From positions 1-64,000 of the forward strand of contig NZ_QJUM01000004.1 in NCBI RefSeq assembly GCF_004327355.1: a DNA stretch of 64,000 bases. Reading direction: 5' to 3'. The position numbers and the translations under genes were made by a program. Under the pieces are notes generated by a model. The model searched no databases, was not told where the DNA came from, and worked only from the letters and a program-made list of their open reading frames with translations. This document shows, piece after piece, positions 1 through 6,904 of this stretch (position 1 is its first letter; each line of letters starts with the position of its first letter). This stretch comes from Phytopseudomonas dryadis. GTDB lineage: Bacteria > Pseudomonadota > Gammaproteobacteria > Pseudomonadales > Pseudomonadaceae.

Positions 1-2
1 CG

Positions 3-254
3 ATATTCTTCTGCGACCCTCATAGCCCTTGGCAACGCGGCAGCAACGAAAATATCAACGGCCTGATCCGTCAGTACCTTCCCAAGGGGATGGACTTGTC
101 GGGACACAGCCAAGAACAGTTGGATGCCATTGCCTTGCAACTGAATATGCGCCCCCGTAAACGCTTCGACTTCAAATGTCCGATCGAAATGATGAGTGAG
201 GTGATGCAAAAGGCCATGGCTATGCGGCACGATGCGCCCACTTCAATTCAATAA
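3..254 (+). CDS. IS30-family transposase, C-terminal part (cut by window edge)
   Basis: An open frame runs in from the left edge and ends at TAA 252-254, giving 83 residues. It begins IFFCDPHSPWQRGSNENI and continues NGLIRQYLPKGMDLS, which is the end of the IS30-type DDE integrase core: the conserved glutamate lies in the GSNEN motif, followed by the QYLPKG block. The family catalyses copying or cutting of the insertion sequence. Only the C-terminal quarter is visible, so whether the full gene is intact cannot be judged. It marks the outer edge of the accessory region and lies 29 bp before a 50-bp repeat found again at 8759. Confidence 0.85.
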   Translation: MFFCDPHSPWQRGSNENINGLIRQYLPKGMDLSGHSQEQLDAIALQLNMRPRKRFDFKCPIEMMSEVMQKAMAMRHDAPTSIQ

Positions 255-283
255 CCGTGTTGCACTCAGCTACTGCAACCGCC
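255..283. mobile_element. Probable right end of the IS30-type element
   Basis: The 29 bp between the transposase stop and the 50-bp repeat contain the GTTGCA...TGCAAC pattern (GTTGCACTCAGCTACTGCAAC), the sort of sequence found at the ends of IS30-like elements. The matching left end lies outside the window, so the inverted repeat cannot be confirmed. Confidence 0.35.
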
Positions 284-333
284 GAGACTTTAAAGGGCGG
301 TGGATAAAAAAGCGTTATCCACCCTACTTGCTG
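284..333. repeat. 50-bp direct repeat, copy 1, with REP-like GGTGGATAA...TTATCCACC core
   Basis: These 50 bp match 8759-8808 at 48 positions by eye. The core GGTGGATAA-n-TTATCCACC is a small inverted repeat of the REP type that recurs in variant form at 37696-37771 and 50477-50506. The copies here and at 8759 bracket the block of toxin modules, each beside a transposase remnant (IS30 here, IS4-type there). Confidence 0.8.
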
Positions 334-515
334 AACGTTTCGCCACCATCGCCGCCGATTACTATCCGCCGCTCGGCGAACCCGCCTACACCCACGACCG
401 CATCGTCCCCGGCATCAAGCTGCGCGGCCTCTGGCTGCAACAGGCCGGCTTCCAGGTCAACGAGAAAATACGGATTCGCGTCATGCAGGGCTGTTTGGTG
501 ATTACAGCGGAGTGA
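300..515 (+). CDS. SymE-like toxin, 5' end rebuilt by a repeat
   Basis: The frame encodes 71 residues. From ERFATIAADYYPP onward it parallels the 73-residue SymE-like protein at 3752-3973, and it ends in the family signature LRGLWLQQAGF...VRVMQGCLVITAE. SymE proteins are small AbrB-fold-related type I toxins or nucleic-acid-binding proteins, often beside polymorphic toxin loci. The first 12 codons, starting with GTG 300, come from the REP-like repeat at 284-333, so the native start and leader are missing. No good ribosome binding site precedes the GTG. The gene is probably a 5'-truncated paralogue of uncertain expression. The annotation rests on the C-terminal motif. Confidence 0.65.
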   Translation: MDKKALSTLLAERFATIAADYYPPLGEPAYTHDRIVPGIKLRGLWLQQAGFQVNEKIRIRVMQGCLVITAE

Positions 516-525
516 GGAGACAGGG

Positions 526-547
526 CCCCCGGCTTAAACGCCGGGGG
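526..547. terminator. GC-rich hairpin between symE-like gene and cdiI-A
   Basis: CCCCCGGC (526-533) and GCCGGGGG (540-547) form a perfect 8-bp stem with a 6-nt loop. It lies between two convergent genes, and the loop holds the stop of the immunity gene (534-536). There is no clear T-run, so termination is an inference from position. Confidence 0.4.
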
Positions 548-1085
548 GCGTTGGACGATCAGGGATTTCCAGATAAAACGATTCCGCATGAACTTCCCAA
601 AACATCCATCCAGGCCCAGGAGGAACGTCAAGAACACCTTCCAACAAATACTCTTTTATGTTCGACCGCGTGGCTTTCGGCAGATCAAACCTCTCTATAA
701 GCTCGCCGCCTCCCGGCTCTTTCCTGCCTTCGATATATTTGCCTATCTTTCTAACCGAAAAAGAAACACCCTCAAAAACAAACCAACAATCTCCAACGTA
801 TTCATACTTTAGGACTTCCGTGCTTATTGTCCTATCCTCATATTTCACCCACTCTCTGGAGTTTTCCAGCCGTCCAACAAGAAGCCCATCGACTTTTTTG
901 GCCTCACTATATTTATTCCCGCTCCATGGGTCATAGAAATACTTTCGAGGAAATACATCTATTAAGCCCGAAGACACGCCAAGCCCATCCTTCAGATAAA
1001 CCTTCAGCATATTCCCTGAAAAGACATGAGTCCCATATACAGACATATATGTGTCCAGTGAATCAAAGTCAGCATCCAGTCTCAT
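534..1085 (-). CDS. Putative CDI immunity protein A (partner of the methyltransferase-like toxin)
   Basis: This 183-residue soluble protein follows the orphan toxin domain with an ATGA overlap (1082-1085), the usual toxin-immunity arrangement. I do not recognise its family. It has no signal peptide or membrane segment and is rich in aromatic residues (YEYVGDCWFVF, PGWMFWEV), like many Imm proteins. Its base composition is clearly lower in GC than the housekeeping genes. The last residues read from the GC-rich hairpin at 526-547, so the natural C-terminus may have been altered. The immunity role is inferred from position only. If functional, it would protect against a sibling strain delivering toxin A. 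Confidence 0.6.
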   Translation of the reverse strand: MRLDADFDSLDTYMSVYGTHVFSGNMLKVYLKDGLGVSSGLIDVFPRKYFYDPWSGNKYSEAKKVDGLLVGRLENSREWVKYEDRTISTEVLKYEYVGDCWFVFEGVSFSVRKIGKYIEGRKEPGGGELIERFDLPKATRSNIKEYLLEGVLDVPPGPGWMFWEVHAESFYLEIPDRPTPPGV

Positions 1086-1588
1086 TTGATTCGCTCCAAG
1101 ATAATTGTCCTCATACTTGAAATGTCTTTCACTGGCGTCACCCCATCCGATTGCATGAACGTCTGGCCAGCAAATCGTGAATCCAAAGTCCCATTATTCT
1201 GTACAACTCTTAGCCCTAAAGAGTCCAGCTCCGCCTGACTAGGCAATTTCCCGTAAGGGTTTGCAGCATTCGCGTTGATATAAATTTTTCCTCCGGGCTC
1301 CACTACGCGAGTAGCCTCCGGCAGAAAACTCATCATCTTCCCGCCGGGGCCCATATATGGATTTGTAGCAACTACCTGGCCTAGCGATCCGTCTTTGAAA
1401 GGCAATTTCGTTGCATCGGCACGGATGCCTGATTGAATATCGGCGCGGATATCTACGTTTATTGCGCCGGGAATCTGCGCATTCTTCCCGCCGAACAGCT
1501 CAACGGTAGGTTTCCCGCCTGTTCCTTTTGCCCCGCTCTCACTCGGTTTACTACCCGCCCCCCTGCCCGGACTAAACAGACTCGCCAT
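1082..1588 (-). CDS. Orphan CdiA C-terminal toxin A, methyltransferase-like fold
   Basis: After the conserved pretoxin tail ASLFSPGRGAGSKPSESGAK (residues 2-21) the sequence switches at GTG to a unique domain of about 145 residues. That domain reads like a class I SAM-dependent methyltransferase: VELFGGKNAQIPGAINVDI resembles motif I with an acidic residue after strand 2, and DATKLPFKDGSLGQVVATNPY resembles the DAxxLPFxDxSFDxVxxNPY block. ATG 1588 is an internal methionine of the pretoxin. The frame stays open up to the deletion junction at 1733, where it is out of frame with the upstream cdiA remnant. It has no secretion domain, so it cannot be exported alone. Toxic activity is inferred from position and partner gene. 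Confidence 0.65.
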   Translation of the reverse strand: MASLFSPGRGAGSKPSESGAKGTGGKPTVELFGGKNAQIPGAINVDIRADIQSGIRADATKLPFKDGSLGQVVATNPYMGPGGKMMSFLPEATRVVEPGGKIYINANAANPYGKLPSQAELDSLGLRVVQNNGTLDSRFAGQTFMQSDGVTPVKDISSMRTIILERIK

Positions 1589-1733
1589 CGCCAGCAGCGT
1601 TTCATCCGATAACCCCGCCGGGGTCTGCGCCAGAATATCCCGGATGCTGTCGTATTCTCTAGAGGGTGCGTACTTGGTATAGCCCTCAAGGTCATTTTCA
1701 ATCAGATCGTTATGCTGGGCTCTCCACTCCGAG
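1525..1733. repeat. 209-bp direct repeat, copy 1 (pretoxin tail)
   Basis: By eye it is identical to 5520-5728 over the whole 209 bp. It encodes the end of the pretoxin region up to SGAK, immediately before the variable toxin. One side ends at the toxin switch point and the other at the edge of a 196-bp deletion. Confidence 0.9.
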
Positions 1734-2763
1734 GCTCTTCGGCTTCAGCATGGTTCAAGTAGTTGTAACTGGTCGCGCCCCCTGCCACCGCCGATGCGAC
1801 CTGCAGGCTTTCGGCATCCCCGCCTTGCAATGCCGCCGTGAACACGCCAATCAACTGCGAGTTCATCACCAGCAGCTTCTGCCGTTGCTCATCGTCCATT
1901 TCCTGGTACTGAGCATCCAGCTTGGCGACCAACAGCTCATTCACACCCGCCGCCAATGCACCGGTCTTGAAGTCACCGCCCATGGCTTCGGCGACGAGGC
2001 CACCCATCACGGCATGCAAACCGATCTTGACCGGCCCGCCGTCGTTATGAACGCCATACGTGACATCGCCAATCCAGTTGAACCCCGCCGCCATGAAGGT
2101 ATTGGCCAGGGTGCTCTGCAGGGCATCGCTGAAGCTGCCATCCTGGCCGACGAGTTTGCTCAGCGCCGCCGAGGTGGTGTTCTGCAGCGCCTGGTTGATG
2201 GCGAATTTGCCGATGCCCGACCAACTGCTCAGGCCCGATCCGGGCACGCTGACGACACCGGCATTGCTCAGCGGGGTATTGGCGCCCACCGCATTGCTCG
2301 TGCTGCTGGCCGTGGTTTCGGTGCCCGTCCACTGGTCGTAGAGGCCCGCCGTCAGGCCGGCCGTGACGCCGGTGACCAGGTAGCCTTTCAAGGCATCGCT
2401 GGAGGTCACATCCTTGAACACCGCCCCCAGGTCGCCACGGTTGTTCACCACGCTAACACTCGCATTGGTCGCGGCACCGCTCGCAACGGCGCCTGCAATA
2501 GCCCCTGCGGTGCCGCCTCCTACCGCTGCGGCGGCCATGGGCCCCACCACCGCGGCCATGACGATCGCGATGATCAACTGCGCCGCGACACCCAAGCCTG
2601 AATGGCTGTACTTGAAGCTGTCGTGGATTTCCTTGACCTGACGCCAGTCCACGTCGCCACGCTGCTCTATCTCCTTCAGCCAGGCCAGATCCGGATCGGC
2701 CTGCACCATCGCGTCGATGCTCTGGCTCACCGGCAACGCGATGGCATTGCCGCTGACTGGCAC
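1702..2763 (-). pseudogene. Frameshifted cdiA remnant A (pretoxin region)
   Basis: The remnant encodes the end of the haemagglutinin repeats and the pretoxin region: ALPVSQSIDAMVQADPDLAW, a Gly/Ala-rich hydrophobic stretch, VNNRGDLGAVFKDVTSSDAL, then GVNELLVAKLDAQYQ. It parallels residues of the truncated cdiA at 5170-8715. Compared with that copy, 196 bp (equivalent to 5729-5924) are missing after HAEAEE, which shifts the frame and ends the protein at ITI. There is no signal peptide, TPS domain or filament, and the upstream side is cut just before the XRE gene at 2811. Scattered substitutions show it is an older or separately acquired copy. Confidence 0.85.
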
Positions 2764-2810
2764 GGCGTAAGAGAATGCCGCGCATCGACCACCAACAGGG
2801 CAGGTTCTGA

Positions 2811-3164
2811 ATGAGCTTCACTGAGCGCTTCTTGCAGCTACGCAAGCAAAATGGTCTGACCCAGCAGCAAATGGCCGAAACCGTGGGCATTCACATCACC
2901 CAGGTGAAACGCTATGAAGCCGGAGAAACCCAGCCATCGCTGGAGGTTTTGAAGAAAGTGGCTGTAGCCTTTGGCGTGACCACCGATTGGTTGATTTTCG
3001 AGGAAGGCGAACGCGAGCCACAAGACGAGTTGAAACTGAAGTTCGAGGCTGTTACCCACATGGATGAGGAGGAGCGCCGTTCGATACTGGTCGTGCTCGA
3101 TGCCATGATTCTCAGGTACCAGACCAAGCGCTCCCCTCCCAAGAGCGCCGCCCCTACCAACTGA
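2811..3164 (+). CDS. XRE-family (Cro/CI-type) transcriptional regulator, full-length copy
   Basis: The protein has 117 residues. An N-terminal HTH_3 domain (about residues 5-62) contains LRKQNGLTQQQMAETVGIH, then QVKRYEAGETQPSLEVLKKV. The remaining half is a charged helical tail (DEEERRSILVVLDAMILRYQ) seen in phage- and toxin-associated repressors. The start at ATG 2811 is shared with its paralogue at 3409; homology between the two extends about 25 bp upstream, and there the cdiA remnant cuts it off. This copy therefore lacks the 17-bp palindrome found before the second copy. It may be expressed from foreign sequence or act in trans on the second copy's operator. Confidence 0.85.
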   Translation: MSFTERFLQLRKQNGLTQQQMAETVGIHITQVKRYEAGETQPSLEVLKKVAVAFGVTTDWLIFEEGEREPQDELKLKFEAVTHMDEEERRSILVVLDAMILRYQTKRSPPKSAAPTN

Positions 3165-3408
3165 CTGAAAGCCAGAAAGAACGAAGAAACCAGGTACACC
3201 GACAACCGAGCCCAGCGGCAGAACCAGTAACACAGCAAGAGCCCAATCCTTCGCCCCCTCCCCCCGATAGCAGGAAATTGCTGCCTCCATCCCCATCAGC
3301 GCCTTGATAAGAACCCATATAGATACTATATTAGTATCCGAATGGATTTTTTCTTGTCGCATTGAAGTGACCGTGCTGTTTATCAACCACCACCAGAGCA
3401 TGTCTTGG
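3165..3408. promoter_or_regulatory. Spacer between the two XRE genes with a 17-bp perfect palindrome at 3322-3338
   Basis: Positions 3322-3338 read GATACTATATTAGTATC, a perfect 7-bp inverted repeat around TAT. It lies 71 bp upstream of the second XRE start in an AT-rich stretch, the size and position expected of an operator for a Cro/CI-type dimer. No equivalent palindrome precedes the first XRE gene. The rest of the spacer shows no coding signal. Confidence 0.6.
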
Positions 3409-3651
3409 ATGAGCTTCACTGAGCGTTTCTTGCAGCTACGCAAGCAGAATGGTCTGACCCAGCGGCAAATGGCCGAGGCGGTGGGCATCCACGTCACTCA
3501 GGTCAAGCGCTATGAAGCGGGCGAAACCCGGCCATCACTGGAGATTCTGAAGAAAATTGCCGTAGCTTTTAGCGTGACCACCGATTGGTTGGTGTTCACG
3601 GAGACTGAGCGCGGGATTAAAACAGGACGCCTGGGGCCATCGCGCAGATGA
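3409..3651 (+). CDS. XRE-family regulator, truncated paralogue
   Basis: The protein has 80 residues if started at ATG 3409, which gives the same N-terminus (MSFTERFLQLRKQNGLTQ) as the copy at 2811; an upstream in-frame start is less likely because it lies within the operator region. The HTH domain is complete and nearly identical to the first copy. After TTDWLVFTETERG the two diverge and this copy ends at GPSRR, so the helical tail is missing. It lies upstream of the SymE-like gene at 3752 and probably forms a regulator-toxin pair with it. Confidence 0.75.
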   Translation: MSFTERFLQLRKQNGLTQRQMAEAVGIHVTQVKRYEAGETRPSLEILKKIAVAFSVTTDWLVFTETERGIKTGRLGPSRR

Positions 3652-3689
3652 GCGAGGGAGCAGGGCTGTCCTGGTGCCGGAAAAGACAC

Positions 3690-3719
3690 GGGCCCAAGGT
3701 GCGCTAACACCTTGAGCCC
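3690..3719. promoter_or_regulatory. Hairpin in the leader of the SymE-like gene
   Basis: GGGCCCAAGGTG (3690-3701) and CACCTTGAGCCC (3708-3719) pair over 12 bp with one mismatch and a 6-nt loop. It ends 32 bp before the SymE-like start. It could terminate XRE transcription or structure the symE leader; SymE systems are normally held down by an antisense RNA over this region, but none can be shown here. Confidence 0.45.
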
Positions 3720-3751
3720 GCTAACCACAAGCAGCTATAGGAGAGCTGAAT

Positions 3752-3973
3752 ATGGCTAAGGCCAATCATAGGGCAATCACACCCAAAACTGAACGCTTCG
3801 CCACCGTCGCCGCCGACTACTACCCCCCATTGGGCGAACAGTTTTATGCCGGCGACCGCGTTATCCCCGGCCTCAGGCTGCGTGGACTCTGGTTGCAACA
3901 GGCCGGCTTCGAGGTCAACGAGAAGATACGGATTCGTGTCATGCAGGGCTGTTTGGTGATTACGGCGGAGTGA
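3752..3973 (+). CDS. SymE-like toxin, apparently intact
   Basis: The 73-residue protein carries RFATVAADYYPP near the N-terminus and the SymE signature LRLRGLWLQQAGFEVNEKI followed by IRVMQGCLVITAE. ATG 3752 is preceded by AGGAGA at a good distance. SymE is an SOS-controlled type I toxin in E. coli, related to AbrB-fold antitoxins and recently linked to nucleoid condensation; related genes are common beside Rhs and CDI loci. It follows the short XRE gene and is closed by a hairpin at 3977-4005. Relative to the damaged paralogue at 300-515, this copy has a native N-terminus. Its toxicity is not shown by sequence. Confidence 0.8.
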   Translation: MAKANHRAITPKTERFATVAADYYPPLGEQFYAGDRVIPGLRLRGLWLQQAGFEVNEKIRIRVMQGCLVITAE

Positions 3974-3976
3974 AAT

Positions 3977-4005
3977 AAATAGCCTCGGCAGTGCCGGGGC
4001 TATTT
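3977..4005 (+). terminator. Rho-independent-type terminator after the SymE-like gene
   Basis: AAATAGCC...GGCTATTT arms plus inner TCGGC/GCCGG pairing form a strong hairpin 4 bp after the stop codon. The downstream T-run is short, so the strength of termination is uncertain. Confidence 0.65.
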
Positions 4006-4038
4006 GTCTAAGAAAATCAATCTTGCATTCTGGCAGGA

Positions 4039-4299
4039 CTACTCCTCAATTAACCCCAGCGCCTCACCTAGACCCTCCACAAAATCTGCCTGTTCCCCAG
4101 AATATCCCACTGCAATATTTTCAAACTGCGAACACAAAGATGATTTAGCTTTAGAATCCGCCATTTGCAATGTCGAAGCCAGTTGCTCAAGGGCCTGTAT
4201 AGCAGCATCCTGATTTACTGCCGTCTCTTCCGAAAACTCGAGAAATACAGCAAGCTCAACAATCGCCTGCGCAACGTACTTATTAATTTCCTGGCTCAC
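4039..4299 (-). CDS. Putative immunity protein D (partner of the orphan nuclease toxin)
   Basis: The protein has 86 residues, is acidic and predicted all-helical, with no signal or membrane segment (INKYVAQAIVELAVFLEF near the start, EQADFVEGLGEALGLIEE at the end). Its ATG overlaps the end of the toxin D gene by 17 bp on the same strand, the usual toxin-immunity coupling. I do not recognise the family. An acidic small protein would suit blocking a nuclease active site, but this is inference from context. Low GC sets it apart from flanking housekeeping DNA. Confidence 0.6.
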   Translation of the reverse strand: MSQEINKYVAQAIVELAVFLEFSEETAVNQDAAIQALEQLASTLQMADSKAKSSLCSQFENIAVGYSGEQADFVEGLGEALGLIEE

Positions 4300-4636
4300 G
4301 AATCACCTTCACTGAAATGTTTTTAATACCCAGCTCATCAAACATTTTCTGAGCCCTAGTTGCTTGAGCTTGAGTCGGTACTTCCCAGCGTGCAGTTAGC
4401 CCATTCTGACTCAAAACCTCAGACTGCCTAAGCGCCTGATCTTTCGATTTACTTGTCGTCACAACCGAAACCTTACGATCAACTAAGACATTGCCATCCA
4501 CACCGTCAAACTTGACCAACCTCGTTGAGCCATCGGGCATCGTTCTTTCTAGTGCAGGGGCTTGGCCAGACTGGGTTACAGGATTTGAGCGCGCACCAGT
4601 TGCAGAATCATTGTAGTCGCGAGCCCGCGAACTCAT
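4283..4636 (-). CDS. Orphan CdiA C-terminal toxin D, PD-(D/E)XK-like nuclease
   Basis: The protein has 117 residues from ATG 4636, and the open frame continues upstream to 4716. The upstream codons read VNGAKGTGKAVDD, so the module starts at the GAK(A/G)TG pretoxin tail motif and nothing of CdiA remains before it. The domain carries LVKFDGVDGNVLVDRKVSV, a D-x(n)-D-R-K pattern like the core of restriction-endonuclease-fold toxins, then SKDQALRQSEVLSQNGLTAR and a final KNISVKVI strand. It lies directly behind immunity gene B, whose stop it abuts. It has no export signal, so it is a displaced (orphan) module. Nuclease activity is inferred from the motif. Confidence 0.7.
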   Translation of the reverse strand: MSSRARDYNDSATGARSNPVTQSGQAPALERTMPDGSTRLVKFDGVDGNVLVDRKVSVVTTSKSKDQALRQSEVLSQNGLTARWEVPTQAQATRAQKMFDELGIKNISVKVIREPGN

Positions 4637-4697
4637 ACCCGCATTCTCATCAACCCACTTAACTTTACTTGAAGCAAGATCATCAACAGCCTTACCA

Positions 4698-4711
4698 GTT
4701 CCTTTTGCCCC
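4698..4711. repeat. 14-bp module junction shared by toxin modules
   Basis: GTTCCTTTTGCCCC here equals 1521-1534 exactly and differs at two positions from 5516-5529. It encodes the G-A-K-G-T-(G) motif that precedes each variable toxin. Here homology to cdiA stops right at this motif, marking the recombination edge of module D. Confidence 0.7.
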
Positions 4712-4712
4712 A

Positions 4713-5159
4713 TTAACTTATCCAGGACACCTGATCTTCATCTAAATAATAGAGCCCCTCAAGCTCCCCTGAAATCTCAGGCAGCCCGAGAAGATGTTCT
4801 GAAACATATGAAATAGGAAAGACCGCCCTTAGTTCTTGGGCTCTTGCAGAGAAGTCTCCCCAAGAGGGCTTAATCACCCCATTCCAAAATGTAATAGAGG
4901 AACCATCCTCAAGAAGAATAACAGGTTTTAAGTATTCAACTTCACCACGACCATCCCAGTACAGATAGCCTAAGTAACTAGAACCATCTGCTCCAACAAA
5001 GCCAGTCCGAACAATTATTTGGGCATCAGCACAAGCCTCTTTTTCAAGAAGAGGACGGACTGTCAGCTCATCTTCTACAGACTCATCCATAGGAAAGAAC
5101 CAAACACTATAAATAATAAGGTCTTCAATAGCCAATTCATATACTTGTTTATCAGTCAT
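4713..5159 (-). CDS. Putative immunity protein B (partner of the HNH-type toxin)
   Basis: The protein has 148 residues. It starts 10 bp after the stop of the truncated cdiA copy and runs in the same direction. It is acidic, soluble and lacks signals (IIYSVWFFPMDESVEDEL near the start, LEGLYYLDEDQVSWIS at the end). I do not recognise its family. Position directly after the HNH toxin makes it the probable cognate immunity protein. Its stop codon abuts the remnant start of module D. Low GC content matches the other toxin-immunity segments. Confidence 0.65.
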   Translation of the reverse strand: MTDKQVYELAIEDLIIYSVWFFPMDESVEDELTVRPLLEKEACADAQIIVRTGFVGADGSSYLGYLYWDGRGEVEYLKPVILLEDGSSITFWNGVIKPSWGDFSARAQELRAVFPISYVSEHLLGLPEISGELEGLYYLDEDQVSWIS

Positions 5160-5519
5160 AGCCGCACACCTATTTAATCAGATGCTTGATAGAGTCAAAC
5201 AATTCGGGTCGTCCTATATCACTATAAGCTCTCTGCAACCCCGAACTTATTTGTCCAGAAGTATACTCAGCCGGCTTACCACCTACCATAGGAGGCAAAT
5301 ACTTACTTATAGCCTTATGCATAGCATCAGGATTCACCTTTCCAGTATGGGAGTACTGGGTAATTAGAGTCGCAGGTTGATCCAGCATGTCATTCTTCGT
5401 ATACCCCAGCATCTTCCCCAAATATTGAGGCAAAATGTGATGAGCCTGAAACCCTTTATTTAACCCCTGAAGATCTCGGTAAGTAGGGCTAATTACGTCA
5501 GGTACAATCTGGCCTGTCG

Positions 5520-5728
5520 CTTTTGCCCCGCTCTCACTCGGTTTACTACCCGCCCCCCTGCCCGGACTAAACAGACTCGCCATCGCCAGCAGCGTTTCAT
5601 CCGATAACCCCGCCGGGGTCTGCGCCAGAATATCCCGGATGCTGTCGTATTCTCTAGAGGGTGCGTACTTGGTATAGCCCTCAAGGTCATTTTCAATCAG
5701 ATCGTTATGCTGGGCTCTCCACTCCGAG
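5520..5728. repeat. 209-bp direct repeat, copy 2 (pretoxin tail)
   Basis: Identical to 1525-1733, at a constant offset of 3,995 bp. A crossover here would join toxin A in frame behind the cassette B pretoxin because the repeat lies between the frameshift deletion and the toxin. Confidence 0.9.
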
Positions 5729-6904
5729 CTGTCCTTGTAGGGGCCATAGCTTTCCAGGGCAGCGAACGCATCTGCTCGCAGTGATTTACAAGCCGCACTT
5801 TCCAGGGCCCCCCGGCAGGCGAACTTCAGCTCTTCATCTCGCTGCTTATCGAGCAGATTAAGCTGGTCACGTCGATCACATGCTTCTTGATCGCCCGCTT
5901 GGCAAGCCTGATGTTTCTCCAAGCGCTCTTCGGCTTCAGCATGGTTCAGGTAATTGTAACTGGTCGCACTCCCAGCCACCGCCGACGCTACCTGCAGGCT
6001 CTCGGTATCCCCGCCTTGCAATGCCGCCGTGAACACGCCGACCAACTGAGAGTTCATCACCAGCAGCTTCTGCCGTTGGTCATCGTCCATTTTCTGGTAC
6101 TGAGCATCCAGCTCAACGACTAGCAGCTCATTCACCCCCGCCGCCAATGCACCGGTCTTGAAGTCCCCGCCCATGGCTTCGGCGGCAAGCCCCCCCATCA
6201 CGGCATGCAGGCCGGCCTTGGCGACGCTGCCGTCTTGCAAATCCCAGTTTCCGGGCAGGCTTTGATCGCCAATCCAATTGAACCCCGCCGCCATGAAGGT
6301 ATTGGCCAGGGTGCTCTGCAAGGCGTCGCTCAGGCTGCCATCCTGGCCAACGAGCTTGCTCAGCGCCGCCGAGGTGGTGTTCTGCAGCGCCTGGTTGGCG
6401 GCGAATTTGCCAATGCCCGACCAACTGCTCAGGCCCGATCCGGGTACGCTGACGACGCCGGCATTGCTCAGCGGGGTATTGGCGCCTACCGCATTGCTGG
6501 TGCTGCTGGCCGTGGTTTCTGTACCCGTCCACTGGTCGTAGAGACCCGCCGTCAGGCCGGCCGTGACGCCGGTGACCAGGTAGCCTTTCAACGCATCGCT
6601 GGAGGTCACATCCTTGAACACCGCACCCAGGTCGCCGCGGTTGTTGACAGTGCTGATGGCGGCACTACTGGTAGCAGAGGTCGCCACAGCAGTGAGCGCT
6701 ACGTTGGCCCAACCGGCGGCCACTGTTGATCCCACGGCAGCACCACCTGCTACTGCCGAGGCACTTGCCGTGCCAGCCGCTGCCATAGCTGTTCCCGATC
6801 CAGCGCCAGCTCCAGCGGCACTTCCGATCAACCCACTCGCAGCACCTGCTGTGAAATACGCCACGATAATGGCGATGACCATCATCGCCGCGCCACCCAA
6901 CCCC

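Noticed and set aside
1702..2763. Independent small hydrophobic effector gene
   Set aside because: It aligns along its length with the pretoxin region of the cdiA copies and ends at a deletion frameshift, so it is a remnant.
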